DNA of 64,000 bases from Nipponacmea schrenckii (Eukaryota; Mollusca; Gastropoda; Lottiidae): contig CM060202.1 of the NCBI GenBank assembly GCA_030562195.1, positions 8,804,001 to 8,868,000 on the forward strand, read 5' to 3'. Below, one piece after another: positions 49,040 through 61,400 of this stretch; positions within the stretch are counted from its first letter, which is position 1; each line of letters begins with the position of its first letter. Below the pieces are notes generated by a model. The model was not told the DNA's origin and did no database searches. It saw only the letters and a program-made list of their open reading frames with translations. A program made the translations under genes and the position numbers.

Positions 49040-49085
49040 AATACTAACTAAACTTGTATGTTCATGCTAAAATGCAGTAGGCCTA
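48716..49085 (+). repeat. Dispersed repeat R1, copy 1
   Basis: Direct-orientation relative of 51872-52185, roughly 80% identical by eye. Shared phrases: CTCTATTCATCAGTAAATAT, ACC(A/T)GCTGCCATA, AAGTAATTATCC, TTTTTCAAAAATGA and TATGTTCATGCTAA. This copy contains the TA microsatellite where copy 2 has a short AT-rich stretch. A further short piece lies near 50630 (CAGCTGCCATAAATACCAT). Confidence 0.7.
48961..49037. repeat. TA dinucleotide microsatellite, 77 bp
   Basis: An uninterrupted run of about 38 TA repeats within dispersed repeat R1, about 365 bp before the POLR1E start. Such runs are length-polymorphic and can form cruciforms. Confidence 0.97.
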
Positions 49086-49400
49086 TCCCTTTACGAAGTA
49101 TCGGCTTGAACTGATTTCAATTCCATCAAAATTATTGAGCTGTCGTCATCAAGGCCGTTTAGAGGACGATTAGAAAACTTTTAAAACTAAAATGAAAATT
49201 TCATTCCATGAAAACTTTTTTTATGTTTCTATTATTTAGTAAGATTGATCTGATAATATTTTAACCAGTGTTGAGAGATAAACGTGTGGTCTGTGTCTTT
49301 TTAAGGGAAGTAACTCCTGGTCGGAATTTAATCAAAACATCCGGTTGAATAAAATAAAAATACACGTGTGAAATAAAGAATAAAGAAAGGGGCTCTAATA

Positions 49401-52400
49401 ATGACATCAACATGTGCTATTAAAAAGGTTAAGAACCGAAAAGCTATCATTGGTAAGGAGATGCATTAAGATAGACTATTTATGACGGGACACAATCAGA
49501 TTGTGAATTTCCTTCCACAAGGAGGGTGTAGGCTACAAGTCGAACCAACTGCTACGTGAAAAAAATACTTAGGCCTATCATTATCATATATATATAACAA
49601 CAAGAGTATTGATCTACCTATTGTTGTTATTTTGTATTTTATTTCTAGAAAACTCTATTAGATAAGACTGGTGCAAATACAAGACGTTTTGACATTTTGT
49701 GATATTTTTATTTATTTGTAAACAAAATTCCACCCCAAATATTTTTGATCGAATTCGGACTATTATGATATCACCCTCTTGGGATCTATTGAAGTGAACT
49801 TTTTAACATTGATACCAATTTAAGAAACTTAAAAGCAATGTATAAATTACATATACTTTGTATATTATGTTTAATAACATCCTATGTACATCAGACAATT
49901 AAACTTTCTAAATTGTCCAAATTTAAATATTTTTAGTTCTGTAGGCCTAATTATCTGGTGCCATATTTATTGACAGGAACTTCAATAATCCAATAAATTA
50001 TATATATATAGCTTATTTAGTCATAATGTCTGTTAAGTCCAGCTAATGTATGTTTTACTCTTATTGTCCAAGTTTGAGACTTAAAATTTATTTCCGTCTG
50101 TAGAATTTCTTTAATAGCAACGTGTCATGATACTTGACAATACAATGGATGGATGGATAATCCTGGTTGACGCAAATAATTCATTTGCTTATAATTTTAT
50201 CAACAAATTGTATTCAAAATTTTATTGATGTCTTTCTCCTTGAATTCTCCTTCAGCAAAATTTACCAATGGTCGAATTAAGAAGGAAAAAAGCCAATTAC
50301 TAAAGTTTAAACATTTGACCAATGGTGACGTTTTGGATGATGGTCAAAGTAAAGCTGACCATATGAAATCTAGAAGTGTTTTAGTAAGTATTTGAATAGT
50401 ATCTTGTTGAAAAGTCTCAGTATAATCATTTTTCAGGGGACTGATAGATTCTATTGCAGCAAAGCCAATGAATGAAAGACACGTAGTTCGATTTCCTGGA
50501 CACTTTCAGGAATATGAATTTCAAATATTTAACTTTTGTTATGACCTCACACTTATTTATTTAGCTAGCTTGATAGGATACTGTGTCTTACTGTGAACAT
50601 AAACTTTGAATTTCAAACTTGGTTATAACAGCTGCCATAAATACCATAAAAAATATATCCTTTAAAAATTTCATGGAATTTTTGTTTAAAAAGATATCTG
50701 TCTTCCAAATCCATCATTCTCGTTTCCCAATTAAATTCATCACTCATAACCAAATGATTTTTTGGTACTATAATGCTGTTCCTATTCTAAGATGTAAGGC
50801 AGTAAAATACTGGGTAGATAACAAAGACTGCTATTATAGCAAATACAACTTCTCAATTCACATACAGGAACCTTCATTTTATATATTATCTGTATCTAAT
50901 TTTGGAGTTTAAACCTGTGTTAAAACAAAAAGTAAGAAAGAAAGAAAGAAAAGAAAGATACAACTATATTTTACAAGGATACCAACTTTAGTCCTCTGTG
51001 ACAGGGATCCTTTCTACCAGCTGGTCCTTGGCCAAACCTCTTGACATTGATCTTTCCTGGATTATCTGTACCCATTTACAGCTGGGTGGACTGGAATTAC
51101 GATGGAGGAAAACATTCAAGTTCATTGAATTATCACATGCCGATCGAGATTAGAACTCACAATCACTTGAAGTATACTTTTAAGTGGATGTTTCTTTCTA
51201 GGCAACTATTTGTTTGTGTTGAATTTCAGATAGCAGAAAGAGATACAGATACTTGTCATACATATATTGGTGATACACAGAACAACAGTCTCTCATCCCA
51301 ATTTTATAAGTAAGTCTATAGTTATGTACAGTAAGTGGTATTTGTAAAATGAATATTCACTGCACAATGATAAACTTCAACTGTCAGATGATTGGAATCT
51401 CATGAAATAGTCAAACCACTCTATTCATCTTCTACCTACAATCTACCACAATATCAACAGTCTCCTTTTTGGCATCCAAAAAGATATAGAAACTTCCCAC
51501 ATAATTTTTGAACAAATTCATACCATTTTATGACATCAGCAGAAGATTCAAGATATAATTTTAGATTTTTAATTTTAGATTTAAACTTTATTTCATTCCC
51601 TACTTCATTATTTTCTTCCACAAAACTATGTATATGTCTGTAGCACTTTGTTTGTCTTGAGAGGGCTTATATAGACATAGCCTGCTGCCTAATCCAGTGT
51701 AAATAAATATTGTTTTAATATATATATAAAAAAAATAGTCAACAGTTAAAAGGATTGTAAAGAGGTTTTCTAATATATATTACTACTGGAATTAAGTAGC
51801 TGTGCATCATCTGCAGTTATGCCATGTTCTAATGAATTAAGTTAAGGTCTAGTATAGGTCTTAGAATGAACATAAAAATTTTAAACTTAGCCAAAAAGAG
51901 CTCTATTCATCAGTAAATATACCTGCTGCCATATATAACATAAAAAGATAAATAAATATCCAAAAAACTAAGTAATTATCCTTAAAGATACATTTGATTA
52001 TTTTTCATTAACGCTTAATAAATTGATTAAGCCTTTTTCAAAAATGAATAAGTTTTGTGAGTTTTCCAGATTGTAAGGGATTCTATTACTTTATAACATC
52101 AGGTAAGTTCACTAATAAATAAATACTCATATTGATCATTCTAGAGAACTAAAATTTTATGTTCATGCTAAGACGCTGTATCACTTTCATCACTTTATGA
52201 TTTGACACTAGGCATCATGGCACACCCTCAAGAAGATATGATGTCAATATTGTGTGTGTCCACCATTGGCATTGATGCAGGCTTAATAGGGAAAATGTAG
52301 AAATTTTCTTGAGTGATTTCAGAAGTCAGATTAAAAGTATATGTGAAAGCCAAAACTGACTGTAGACCTACTGTAATTGGTGATACAAGATGCCAAGTGT

Positions 52401-55400
52401 AGTCAGTGGCAGCTATTCATTATACTTTCTTCTCATTTGAATGTGCCAAATATGCCTTTTAGTGTGCAGATGGGAATTTGGAAAGATGGATGTGGATGTA
52501 ATACTTCACTTTATTGAATTTACAACTGGTTTATGGAATGGTGCAAATTTCAATGCTTTAACAGATTTTAAACTATTTGTAGTTATTATGTTGGTGTAAG
52601 AAATAAAAGAACTGGTAAAATGAAGGTATTTGATGCTGAACTCTTTCATATGATTCCTGATGTGAAGGGTAGGTATTCAGTCATATTTCATATTTAAAAT
52701 GAAAGTTCTATTGATATTATATCATTTGCTGTTGTTGGATTATTATGAAAATAATATATGTTGCCCAGTGTAAAAAGACACTATGAAATTTTGATGTTAC
52801 TTTGTGTGAGTGTATGTAATCAATTTATTGAAAGTCAGAGAAATCTGGAAATATTTAATATCAGTTAGACCGTACAAAGTAAATTGTCTGTTTTACAGGC
52901 CTTTTTTTTTTAAAACATGGGACGAGAGGGCGAATTTATTATTTATAAGCGCTTTTTTAAATTTGGCACCAGAAGAAATCGGAGCGAGCGAAGCTATTTA
53001 TTATTTATTTCCACAAATTTAAAAAATAGATTTAAATCACTATTCATATGCAACTATCAGATGTTTTGAGGATTGAATGATAATAGTTGATAGAAATAAC
53101 AGAACTTATTAACCTTTCAACTTCACATAAACGTAATCATTCCAACATATTTACTACCTCGACAATGATGCTCTTAGGGTGCATCAGGGCTGATAATATT
53201 ATGTTAAGACAATGTTATTCTACTACAGTAGGATTTCTATCCATCTGTAAACTGTATTTTAAAATGCCATTGTATGGTAATAATTATTATTATTGGGAAT
53301 TTTGGAACAAATTGTCATACATCAGATCACATGACAAGAACAAAACAATCTGATTAGATCGAACTTCTATTTTAATAATTTTATCTAGGCCTATGTTACA
53401 AATGCTGATTTTTCGATAACTCGTACTAACAGAGTACTTCCGGTTTTAACTTGAGAAAAGCGGAATGTGTTGAATGATACCAATAATGAGAAAATCGATC
53501 GTATTCGAATGTATAAAATTCGTATTTTCTTGTATTCGTTTCCATTTTTCCATAAATATTAACTTTTTCAAATCAATAGCAGAAAAAAACTGGTACATTC
53601 TTGTTCCACCATTATTATCCAGAAACGAAATTATCAAGATTAAGATTAATTTAATGTTTGGATTGTCCTCACGAAAGTGTGAATAATTTTCATAATTGTG
53701 CTTCCTTCAGCAAATAATTGTATTTTCGAATGTTAAATTGTATCAGAATCGATTTCAGTTTTAAGTTGTAGAAGAAAATCTTTTTATCGGTGATGAAAAA
53801 TGCATTCTTAGCCACGTCCGGTTTTTCGTTAAACATCAAGGGAGATGATTATGGTAAAAAATATTTTCGGGAACGAGGAAATAACTCTATTCTACACACA
53901 ATTTTGGAGATGCGCGCGCATTATTTATTAATTATTCCAAAATGTCAATAAATAGTTTGGGAGCGTGGGGTATTTTACCGGAGCGCGCAGGGTCTGTCAA
54001 ACAGACAATTTACTTACGGCCTTATTGTCATTGATTTTGAAAACGTGTTCGATTTTGACAAATATTGATGAAACTTGCTGACATTGTTTGATAACACCTA
54101 TGAATGAAAATTCTAAATATAGAAAATATTTAATATGAATTATTTCCCTATTTCTTTAAAACACATTTGAATTTTATCTCGTTAACACTCGGCGTGGCGT
54201 AATTCTTCTAGGGATTTTGACAAAACTTGCTGAAATTGTTTATTATCACTCAAAGATGTTACTGTACTGTCATATTTTTATTCAAGTTCAATTCTGCCTT
54301 TTACAACAAGGGCCCTTTGGTTGGCCCTGGTGGAGCCTCAAGAATGGCATTGACCATACCCATTTAGATATTAATCTACTAGAATAATAACACCTAGAAG
54401 ATAAGAATCCACTACGAACATAATTATGTTTGACATAATACAACAAAATGATGTCATAAAAGATTACATCACTCACTCCAACTGTATGACAGACCTCCCT
54501 TCATCATTCAAATCATATTTCAAAATATACATTTTAATGAAAGTGATTGAAATTGTCATTGTTTGTTCATGATTCTTCAGTTGAGAGTACAAAAGAAGAT
54601 AAGCTTGATAAATTATTACCAATGTCATATACAGACCAGGTTAGTCAGCTATGAATGGCTTTAAGATGAAATTTTATGATTTTGTCAATTGAAAGACAAA
54701 TGTTGCTGTTTAAAAATGTTCTTTTGTAGCTTAAAGAGTTCATTTTAACATGTTTGTATCACATTCTAGGATAAAAAAAAAACATGGCTTCTACACAAAT
54801 AACAAAACCAAGAAAGTTAAATATATTGGTAAACAACAGTAAAAACTTCCTTGTTACGTTTTGTTGCATTGTCATTAAACTAAATGCCACATTTCAAATC
54901 TAAATGTGACTGGAATTCGACAGCATTTTTAGACTCATTTTGTATATTCTCTACCAAACAGATGAAAGAATTAACTAAAGCATTCGGCAGCACAAAACGT
55001 CAGCGCCTGGTTACTCAGGCCCAAAAGAACGAACTCAAAGATGATGTGTTAGAATCAGCTATTGGGAACGCTGTTGATCATGCTGTATCTCAAGAAAATT
55101 ACACAGATATCATGGCTAAAAAAGCTCCAGAAGATTCCAATAATTGTCTACCTCCTCATCATTTAGATGCTGAAAAACCTGAAGATATTTATAAAGCTGA
55201 AGAGAGTAAGTATTATATTCTTTAAATAACAGTTCATAAGTAAAACTTCTGTTAGAGATGGCCTTTAGAAGATATTTATGCTCAGTGCTATAACACTCAT
55301 GGAAATATTTATATTTTTTGCATTTAAGAATTAAACATTGGTCTCATAAGCATTATTGGTGTGTAAACGCAATAGATCACAAACATTCATAAATGACTTC

Positions 55401-58400
55401 ATCATTTATTCAGAATGTCAGGTTCTCTGTTGCGTTTACACACCAATAATGCTTATGAGACAAACATTTAATTTATGTTTTTGAATCATTTATTAATTCA
55501 AATTCACTGTTATATGAAAATGACACAAATCTTAGATAGTGTCATTGTTGTGCCTTGATTACGTCATAGCGTCACGTGACAAACTACAATTTATTGAAAA
55601 AATAAATTCCAGTTAGCGTAATTGGTTTATTGAAGGGAGCGATAGTAGAAATGTTAATATTTGTTTTTGTGTAGCTTGCAATGGATGCCTGGTGTATAAT
55701 ATATATATTATTATATTATATATGTGTTTAAAGTTTCTATTGTTTTTTTTAGTCATTGGAAGTAAAGAAATGGCAGCTATAACTAATTTAACACAGAAAC
55801 TGTTTGATTTTACATCTGAAGATTTTCAGAATGAAGAGGGGTAAGTTTATGTGGGAGGAAGGCAATCGGATACCTTACTTAATTTATGATGTATTGGTTA
55901 TTTTCACAATGTTAAACTATTATTAACTTTGAACACATAACCCATAACAGCTGCCATTCTTGTATCATGGGAGTCTGGAAATGAAATGATAAACAACCTT
56001 TAAGGTCACTTGGTTAAACTGATTCATTATGGGTTTATGTATGAATTTGTATCAAGTTAACATTCATGTGTTATGAAACCTGCTTATCTGTTTGACAGTT
56101 ATTCCACAACTGTAAATATTACTATGTAAATGATAAACTAAAAGCAAAATTTAAAGTGTAATTGCCATCAAAATTTGTAACGATATATGATGTCTTAAGT
56201 GTGTGCCTCTTTTTATATTTTGTTTGTCTTTCAGAGACAAGGGCACTTAACTTTTAAAAATGTCTTTGATTAATTCCCTCTTTGTAGATTTGGACATTAC
56301 ATTATGAATCGGTTGCCCATCTTACCACTAGATGAGACAAGACGCTGGGAGAAATGTAAATGCTTGTTGTATATACACTGTTTGATTGTACTGTACAGAA
56401 AAAAAGCCAATGAATTGAGAGCTAAAGGTAATGAAAATATTTAGATTTCATTATGCCTTTCCATATTTAAAATGTATGTTTTTATACGCCCACATTATAA
56501 TGTGGTCGTATATTGTCGTCACCCCTGTCCATCGGTCCGTCCGTCCGTCCACAATTGCTTTTGAACGCAATAGAAGCTACAGTTTTTGTCGGATTTGAAT
56601 GAAACTTGCTGTGATCATTTATATTGATGAGATCTCGGACAAGTTTGAAATTGGCAATTTTTCGATGAACGGTTTTTGAGTTATTGCACTTGACTTAGTA
56701 AAAACGCGTCAAAATTGGCTTGTGAACGTGATAGAGACTACAGTTTTCATCGGATTTAAATGAAACTTTCTGTGATCATTAATATTGATGAGATCTTGGA
56801 CAAGTTCGAAATTAATGATTTTACGATGAATGGTTTTTGAGTTTTTGCACTTGACTTAGCCAAACGTGTCAAAATTGGCTTGTGAACGCGATAGAGTTTT
56901 CATCAGATTTAAATGAAACTTGCTGTGATCATTTATATTGATGAGATCTTGGACAAGTTCGAAATTAATGATTTTACGATGAATGGTTTATGAGTTATTG
57001 GCCTTGACTTAGTCAAAACGCCTCAAAATTGGCTTGTGAACGCGATAGAGACTAAAGTTTTCATCAGATTTGAATGAAACTTGCTGTGATCATTTATATT
57101 GATGAGATCTTGGACAAGTTCGAAATTGGTGATTTTTCGATGAATGGTTTTTGAGTTATTGCACTTGACTTAGTCAAAACGCTTCAAAATTGGCTTGTGA
57201 ACGTGATAGAGATCACAATTTCCATTTGATTTGAATGAAATTTGGTGTTATCATTTATATTGATGAAATCTTGGACCAGTTTGATCGTGAAGATTTTTGG
57301 GTGAACGATTTTTGAGTTATTGGCCTTGACTAAGTCAAATTGTTTCCGAAATTGACTTGTGAACACGATAGAGGCAACAGTTTTCATCTGATTGGAATGA
57401 AATTTGGTGTGATCATTCAAGTTGATGTCATCTTGGTAAAGTTCGAAATTGACATTTCGATATACTGTTTTTGATAGAGGGGGGGAAACTACTATCTCGT
57501 AGTTCCGGGAAAGCACGGGCCTAGGAATCAGACCTAATTTTTATTTCCTCGCACCGATCGGGATTCGAACCCACGGCACCTAGTCGCCTAGCAGACGACA
57601 GTCCAACTCGCTAACCACTGAGCCATTCACCACCCTAAAAAAGTGGTTTCAGAACTCAGTTTTAACGAGAAGTACTGTCGCCTACACGATTCAAATGAAT
57701 GTTTTCTTACACCCGCTCGGGGAGACAGCCATATATCCTGGCACTGGCAGATTTAGATAGAGGGGGGGAAACTACTATCTCGTAGTTCCGGGAAAGCACG
57801 GGCCTAGGAATCAGACCTAATTTTTATTTCCTCGCACCGATCGGGATTCGAACCCACGGCACCTAGTCGCCTAGCAGACGACAGTCCAACTCGCTAACCA
57901 CTGAGCCATTCACCACCCTAAAAAAGTGGTTTCAGAACTCAGTTTTAACGAGAAGTACTGTCGCCTACACGATTCAAATGAATGTTTTCTTACACCCGCT
58001 CGGGGAGACAGCCATATATCCTGGCACTGGCAGATTTAGATAGAGGGGGGGAAACTACTATCTCGTAGTTCCGGGAAAGCACGGGCCTAGGAATCAGACC
58101 TAATTTTTATTTCCTCGCACCGATCGGGATTCGAACCCACGGCACCTAGTCGCCTAGCAGACGACAGTCCAACTCGCTAACCACTGAGCCATTCACCAAC
58201 CTAAAAAAGTGGTTTCAGAACTCAGTTTTAACGAGAAGTACTGTCGCCTACACGATTCAAATGAATGTTTTCTTACACCCGCTCGGGGAGACAGCCATAT
58301 ATCCTGGCACTGGCAGATTTAGATAGAGGGGGGGAAACTACTATCTCGTAGTTCCGGGAAAGCACGGGCCTAGGAATCAGACCTAATTTTTATTTCCTCG

Positions 58401-61400
58401 CACCGATCGGGATTCGAACCCACGGCACCTAGTCGCCTAGCAGACGACAGTCCAACTCGCTAACCACTGAGCCATTCACCACCCTAAAAAAGTGGTTTCA
58501 GAACTCAGTTTTAACGAGAAGTACTGTCGCCTACACGATTCAAATGAATGTTTTCTTACACCCGCTCGGGGAGACAGCCATATATCCTGGCACTGGCAGA
58601 TTTAGATAGAGGGGGGGAAACTACTATCTCGTAGTTCCGGGAAAGCACGGGCCTAGGAATCAGACCTAATTTTTATTTCCTCGCACAGATCGGGATTCGA
58701 ACCCACGGCACCTAGTCGCCTAGCAGACGACAGTCCAACTCGCTAACCACTGAGCCATTCACCACCCTAAAAAAGAGGTTTCAGAACTCAGTTTTAACGA
58801 GAAGTACTGTCGCCTACACGATTCAAATGAATGTTTTCTTACACCCGCTCGGGGAGACAGCCATATATCCTGGCACTGGCAGATTTAGATAGAGGGGGGG
58901 AAACTACTATCTCGTAGTTCCGGGAAAGCACGGGCCTAGGAATCAGACCTAATTTTTATTTCCTCGCACCGATCGGGATTCGAACCCACGGCACCTAGTC
59001 GCCTAGCAGACGACAGTCCAACTCGCTAACCACTGAGCCATTCACCACCCTAAAAAAGTGGTTTCAGAACTCAGTTTTAACGAGAAGTACTGTCGCCTAC
59101 ACGATTCAAATGAATGTTTTCTTACACCCGCTCGGGGAGACAGCCATATATCCTGGCACTGGCAGATTTAGATAGAGGGGGGGAAACTACTATCTCGTAG
59201 TTCCGGGAAAGCACGGGCCTAGGAATCAGACCTAATTTTTATTTCCTCGCACAGATCGGGATTCGAACCCACGGCACCTAGTCGCCTAGCAGACGACAGT
59301 CCAACTCGCTAACCACTGAGCCATTCACCACCCTAAAAAAGAGGTTTCAGAACTCAGTTTTAACGAGAAGTACTGTCGCCTACACGATTCAAATGAATGT
59401 TTTCTTACACCCGCTCGGGGAGACAGCCATATATCCTGGCACTGGCAGATTTAGATAGAGGGGGGGAAACTACTATCTCGTAGTTCTGGGAAAGCACGGG
59501 CCTAGGAATCAGACCTAATTTTTATTTCCTCGCACCGATCGGGATTCGAACCCACGGCACCTAGTCGCCTAGCAGACGACAGTCCAACTCGCTAACCACT
59601 GAGCCATTCACCACCCTAAAAAAGTGGTTTCAGAACTCAGTTTTAACGAGAAGTACTGTCGCCTACACGATTCAAATGAATGTTTTCTTACACCCGCTCG
59701 GGGAGACAGCCATATATCCTGGCACTGGCAGATTTAGATAGAGGGGGGGAAACTACTATCTCGTAGTTCCGGGAAAGCACGGGCCTAGGAATCAGACCTA
59801 ATTTTTATTTCCTCGCACCGATCGGGATTCGAACCCACGGCACCTAGTCGCCTAGCAGACGACAGTCCAACTCGCTAACCACTGAGCCATTCACCACCCT
59901 AAAAAAGTGGTTTCAGAACTTTGACATTTGACATTGACATTTCGATATACTGTTTTTGAGTTATTGCACTTGACTTAGTCAAAATGCAGCTTGTGATTGC
60001 GATAGACAATACAGTTTTCATCTGATTTGGTGTGAACATTTATATTGACAAGAACTTGGATTAGACCTATATAATCGTAGAGTTTTTGCCTGTGTTAAAA
60101 CAGAAAATATATTTTGAAGTGGGCGTATCTTGCTAGGCAACCTCTTGTTAATGGACTTTGATGGCCATAAATTGCAAATCACATTAATTTTGAACCCAAT
60201 AGTTTAAAGTACATAATTAATGACCATCAAAACTTTAAACTCATTGAATTAAAGTTTTAAAATAATGGCAATTGAAATATATATTAATAGCTTTGGAATT
60301 AATGGATAAAATTATGAATTTAATGCCCAATAAATTAATTTTTTTAATGGATTGTTGTTCAATATGAATCCATTAATTATGTACCATTTTCATGGGCTAA
60401 TTCATTGAATTTTAATTTAAAATTCACTGACTCATTTAATGATAATTAATGGGTGATTACTGAGATACTTTGCAATAGTGGTTGCTCTGATCCACTTTTT
60501 ACCAAAACCGAATATGACACTTCTTAATGTTTCCGTACAAAGCTACCAGACATTGTATAATGTCGTAAATTTGTCTGTTTTTTTTTTTTTAAGATTTTTT
60601 CCCTAAAGCTTGGCCAGATATATTAAAACAGTCCTTGTTAAATAATTTTACATTAAAAATTGAAGGAGATGGCAAGAAAAAGGCTTACAGGTAAAATTTA
60701 AGTCAATGAACTTGAATATTAATTTTCTCTCCTCCAAATTTGAAAAGTTTAATTGATACTGAAACTGAAGCGTTTGTATTTAAGCATATTGATTACTATC
60801 AACAGTGAATAGTGATTTGCCAAAGAAGTATCTAAATTGAAAAGAGGTGCATTAGTTGAGTCAACATTGGCAACAATCATTGGTAGCATACAATGGAAAA
60901 AGGGCCGGTAAAAATTGGGCCTTTTGCACAAACATTGGTAGCATACTTTTGGGGGAAACCCCAAATTTACATTTGGAAAAGGGCAAACATTGGTAGCATA
61001 CATTGGTAGCAAATATTGGTAGCAAACATTGGTAGCAAACATTGGTAGCAAACATTGGTAGCATACATTGGTAGTAAACATTGGTTGCAAACAATGGTAG
61101 CAAACAATGGTAGCATAAATTGGTTGAAAGCATTTGTAGCATACAATGGTAGCAAACATTGGTAGCATACATTGCTGCAAACATTGGTAACATACATTGG
61201 TAGCAAACATTGGTAGCAAGGGCATCAATATTATTGTCTACCACTACTGTAGGAACAGAAGATTTTCCAGATAAAATATATCAGAAACATGCACATTTTG
61301 TATTAGGCGTTCACAGCTTGATATTAGTTATGTTAGAATAAGTATATAGATTTTGGGCTATACCTTGCCTTAATTCAATCAGCCATCTTTTCCAACCTAC

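Larger units (their letters stand above)
48047..49400. promoter_or_regulatory. Divergent intergenic region between the Tctex1-domain gene and POLR1E
   Basis: The two genes start back to back, so both promoters should lie in this 1.35-kb interval. I cannot point to a convincing TATA box or initiator. The interval contains a dispersed repeat (48716-49085) and a long TA microsatellite, so a promoter shared over the whole interval is not established. Confidence 0.5.
56484..60128. mobile_element. TIR element with ~160-bp internal repeats in POLR1E intron 8
   Basis: Bounded by inverted ATACGCCCAC (56484-56493) and GTGGGCGTAT (60119-60128). A perfect palindrome CCACATTATAATGTGG lies just inside the left end, followed by GTCC repeats. 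The interior is a tandem of about six diverged ~160-bp units: TTGGCTTGTGAACG(C/T)GATAG, TTTGAATGAAACTTG, TTTATATTGATGAGATCTTG, GAGTTATTGCACTTGACTTA. The element is interrupted by the 283-bp array at 57473-59919. No transposase is seen. Confidence 0.75.

Noticed and set aside
57547..57634. Functional tRNA-Ser(GCT) gene repeated nine times
   Set aside because: The acceptor ends do not pair and the D-to-anticodon spacing is wrong, so it is tRNA-derived but probably not a tRNA.
60749..61244. Cysteine-rich minus-strand frames up to 159 codons
   Set aside because: They are generated by the 13-bp ATTGGTAGCAAAC minisatellite in POLR1E intron 9.
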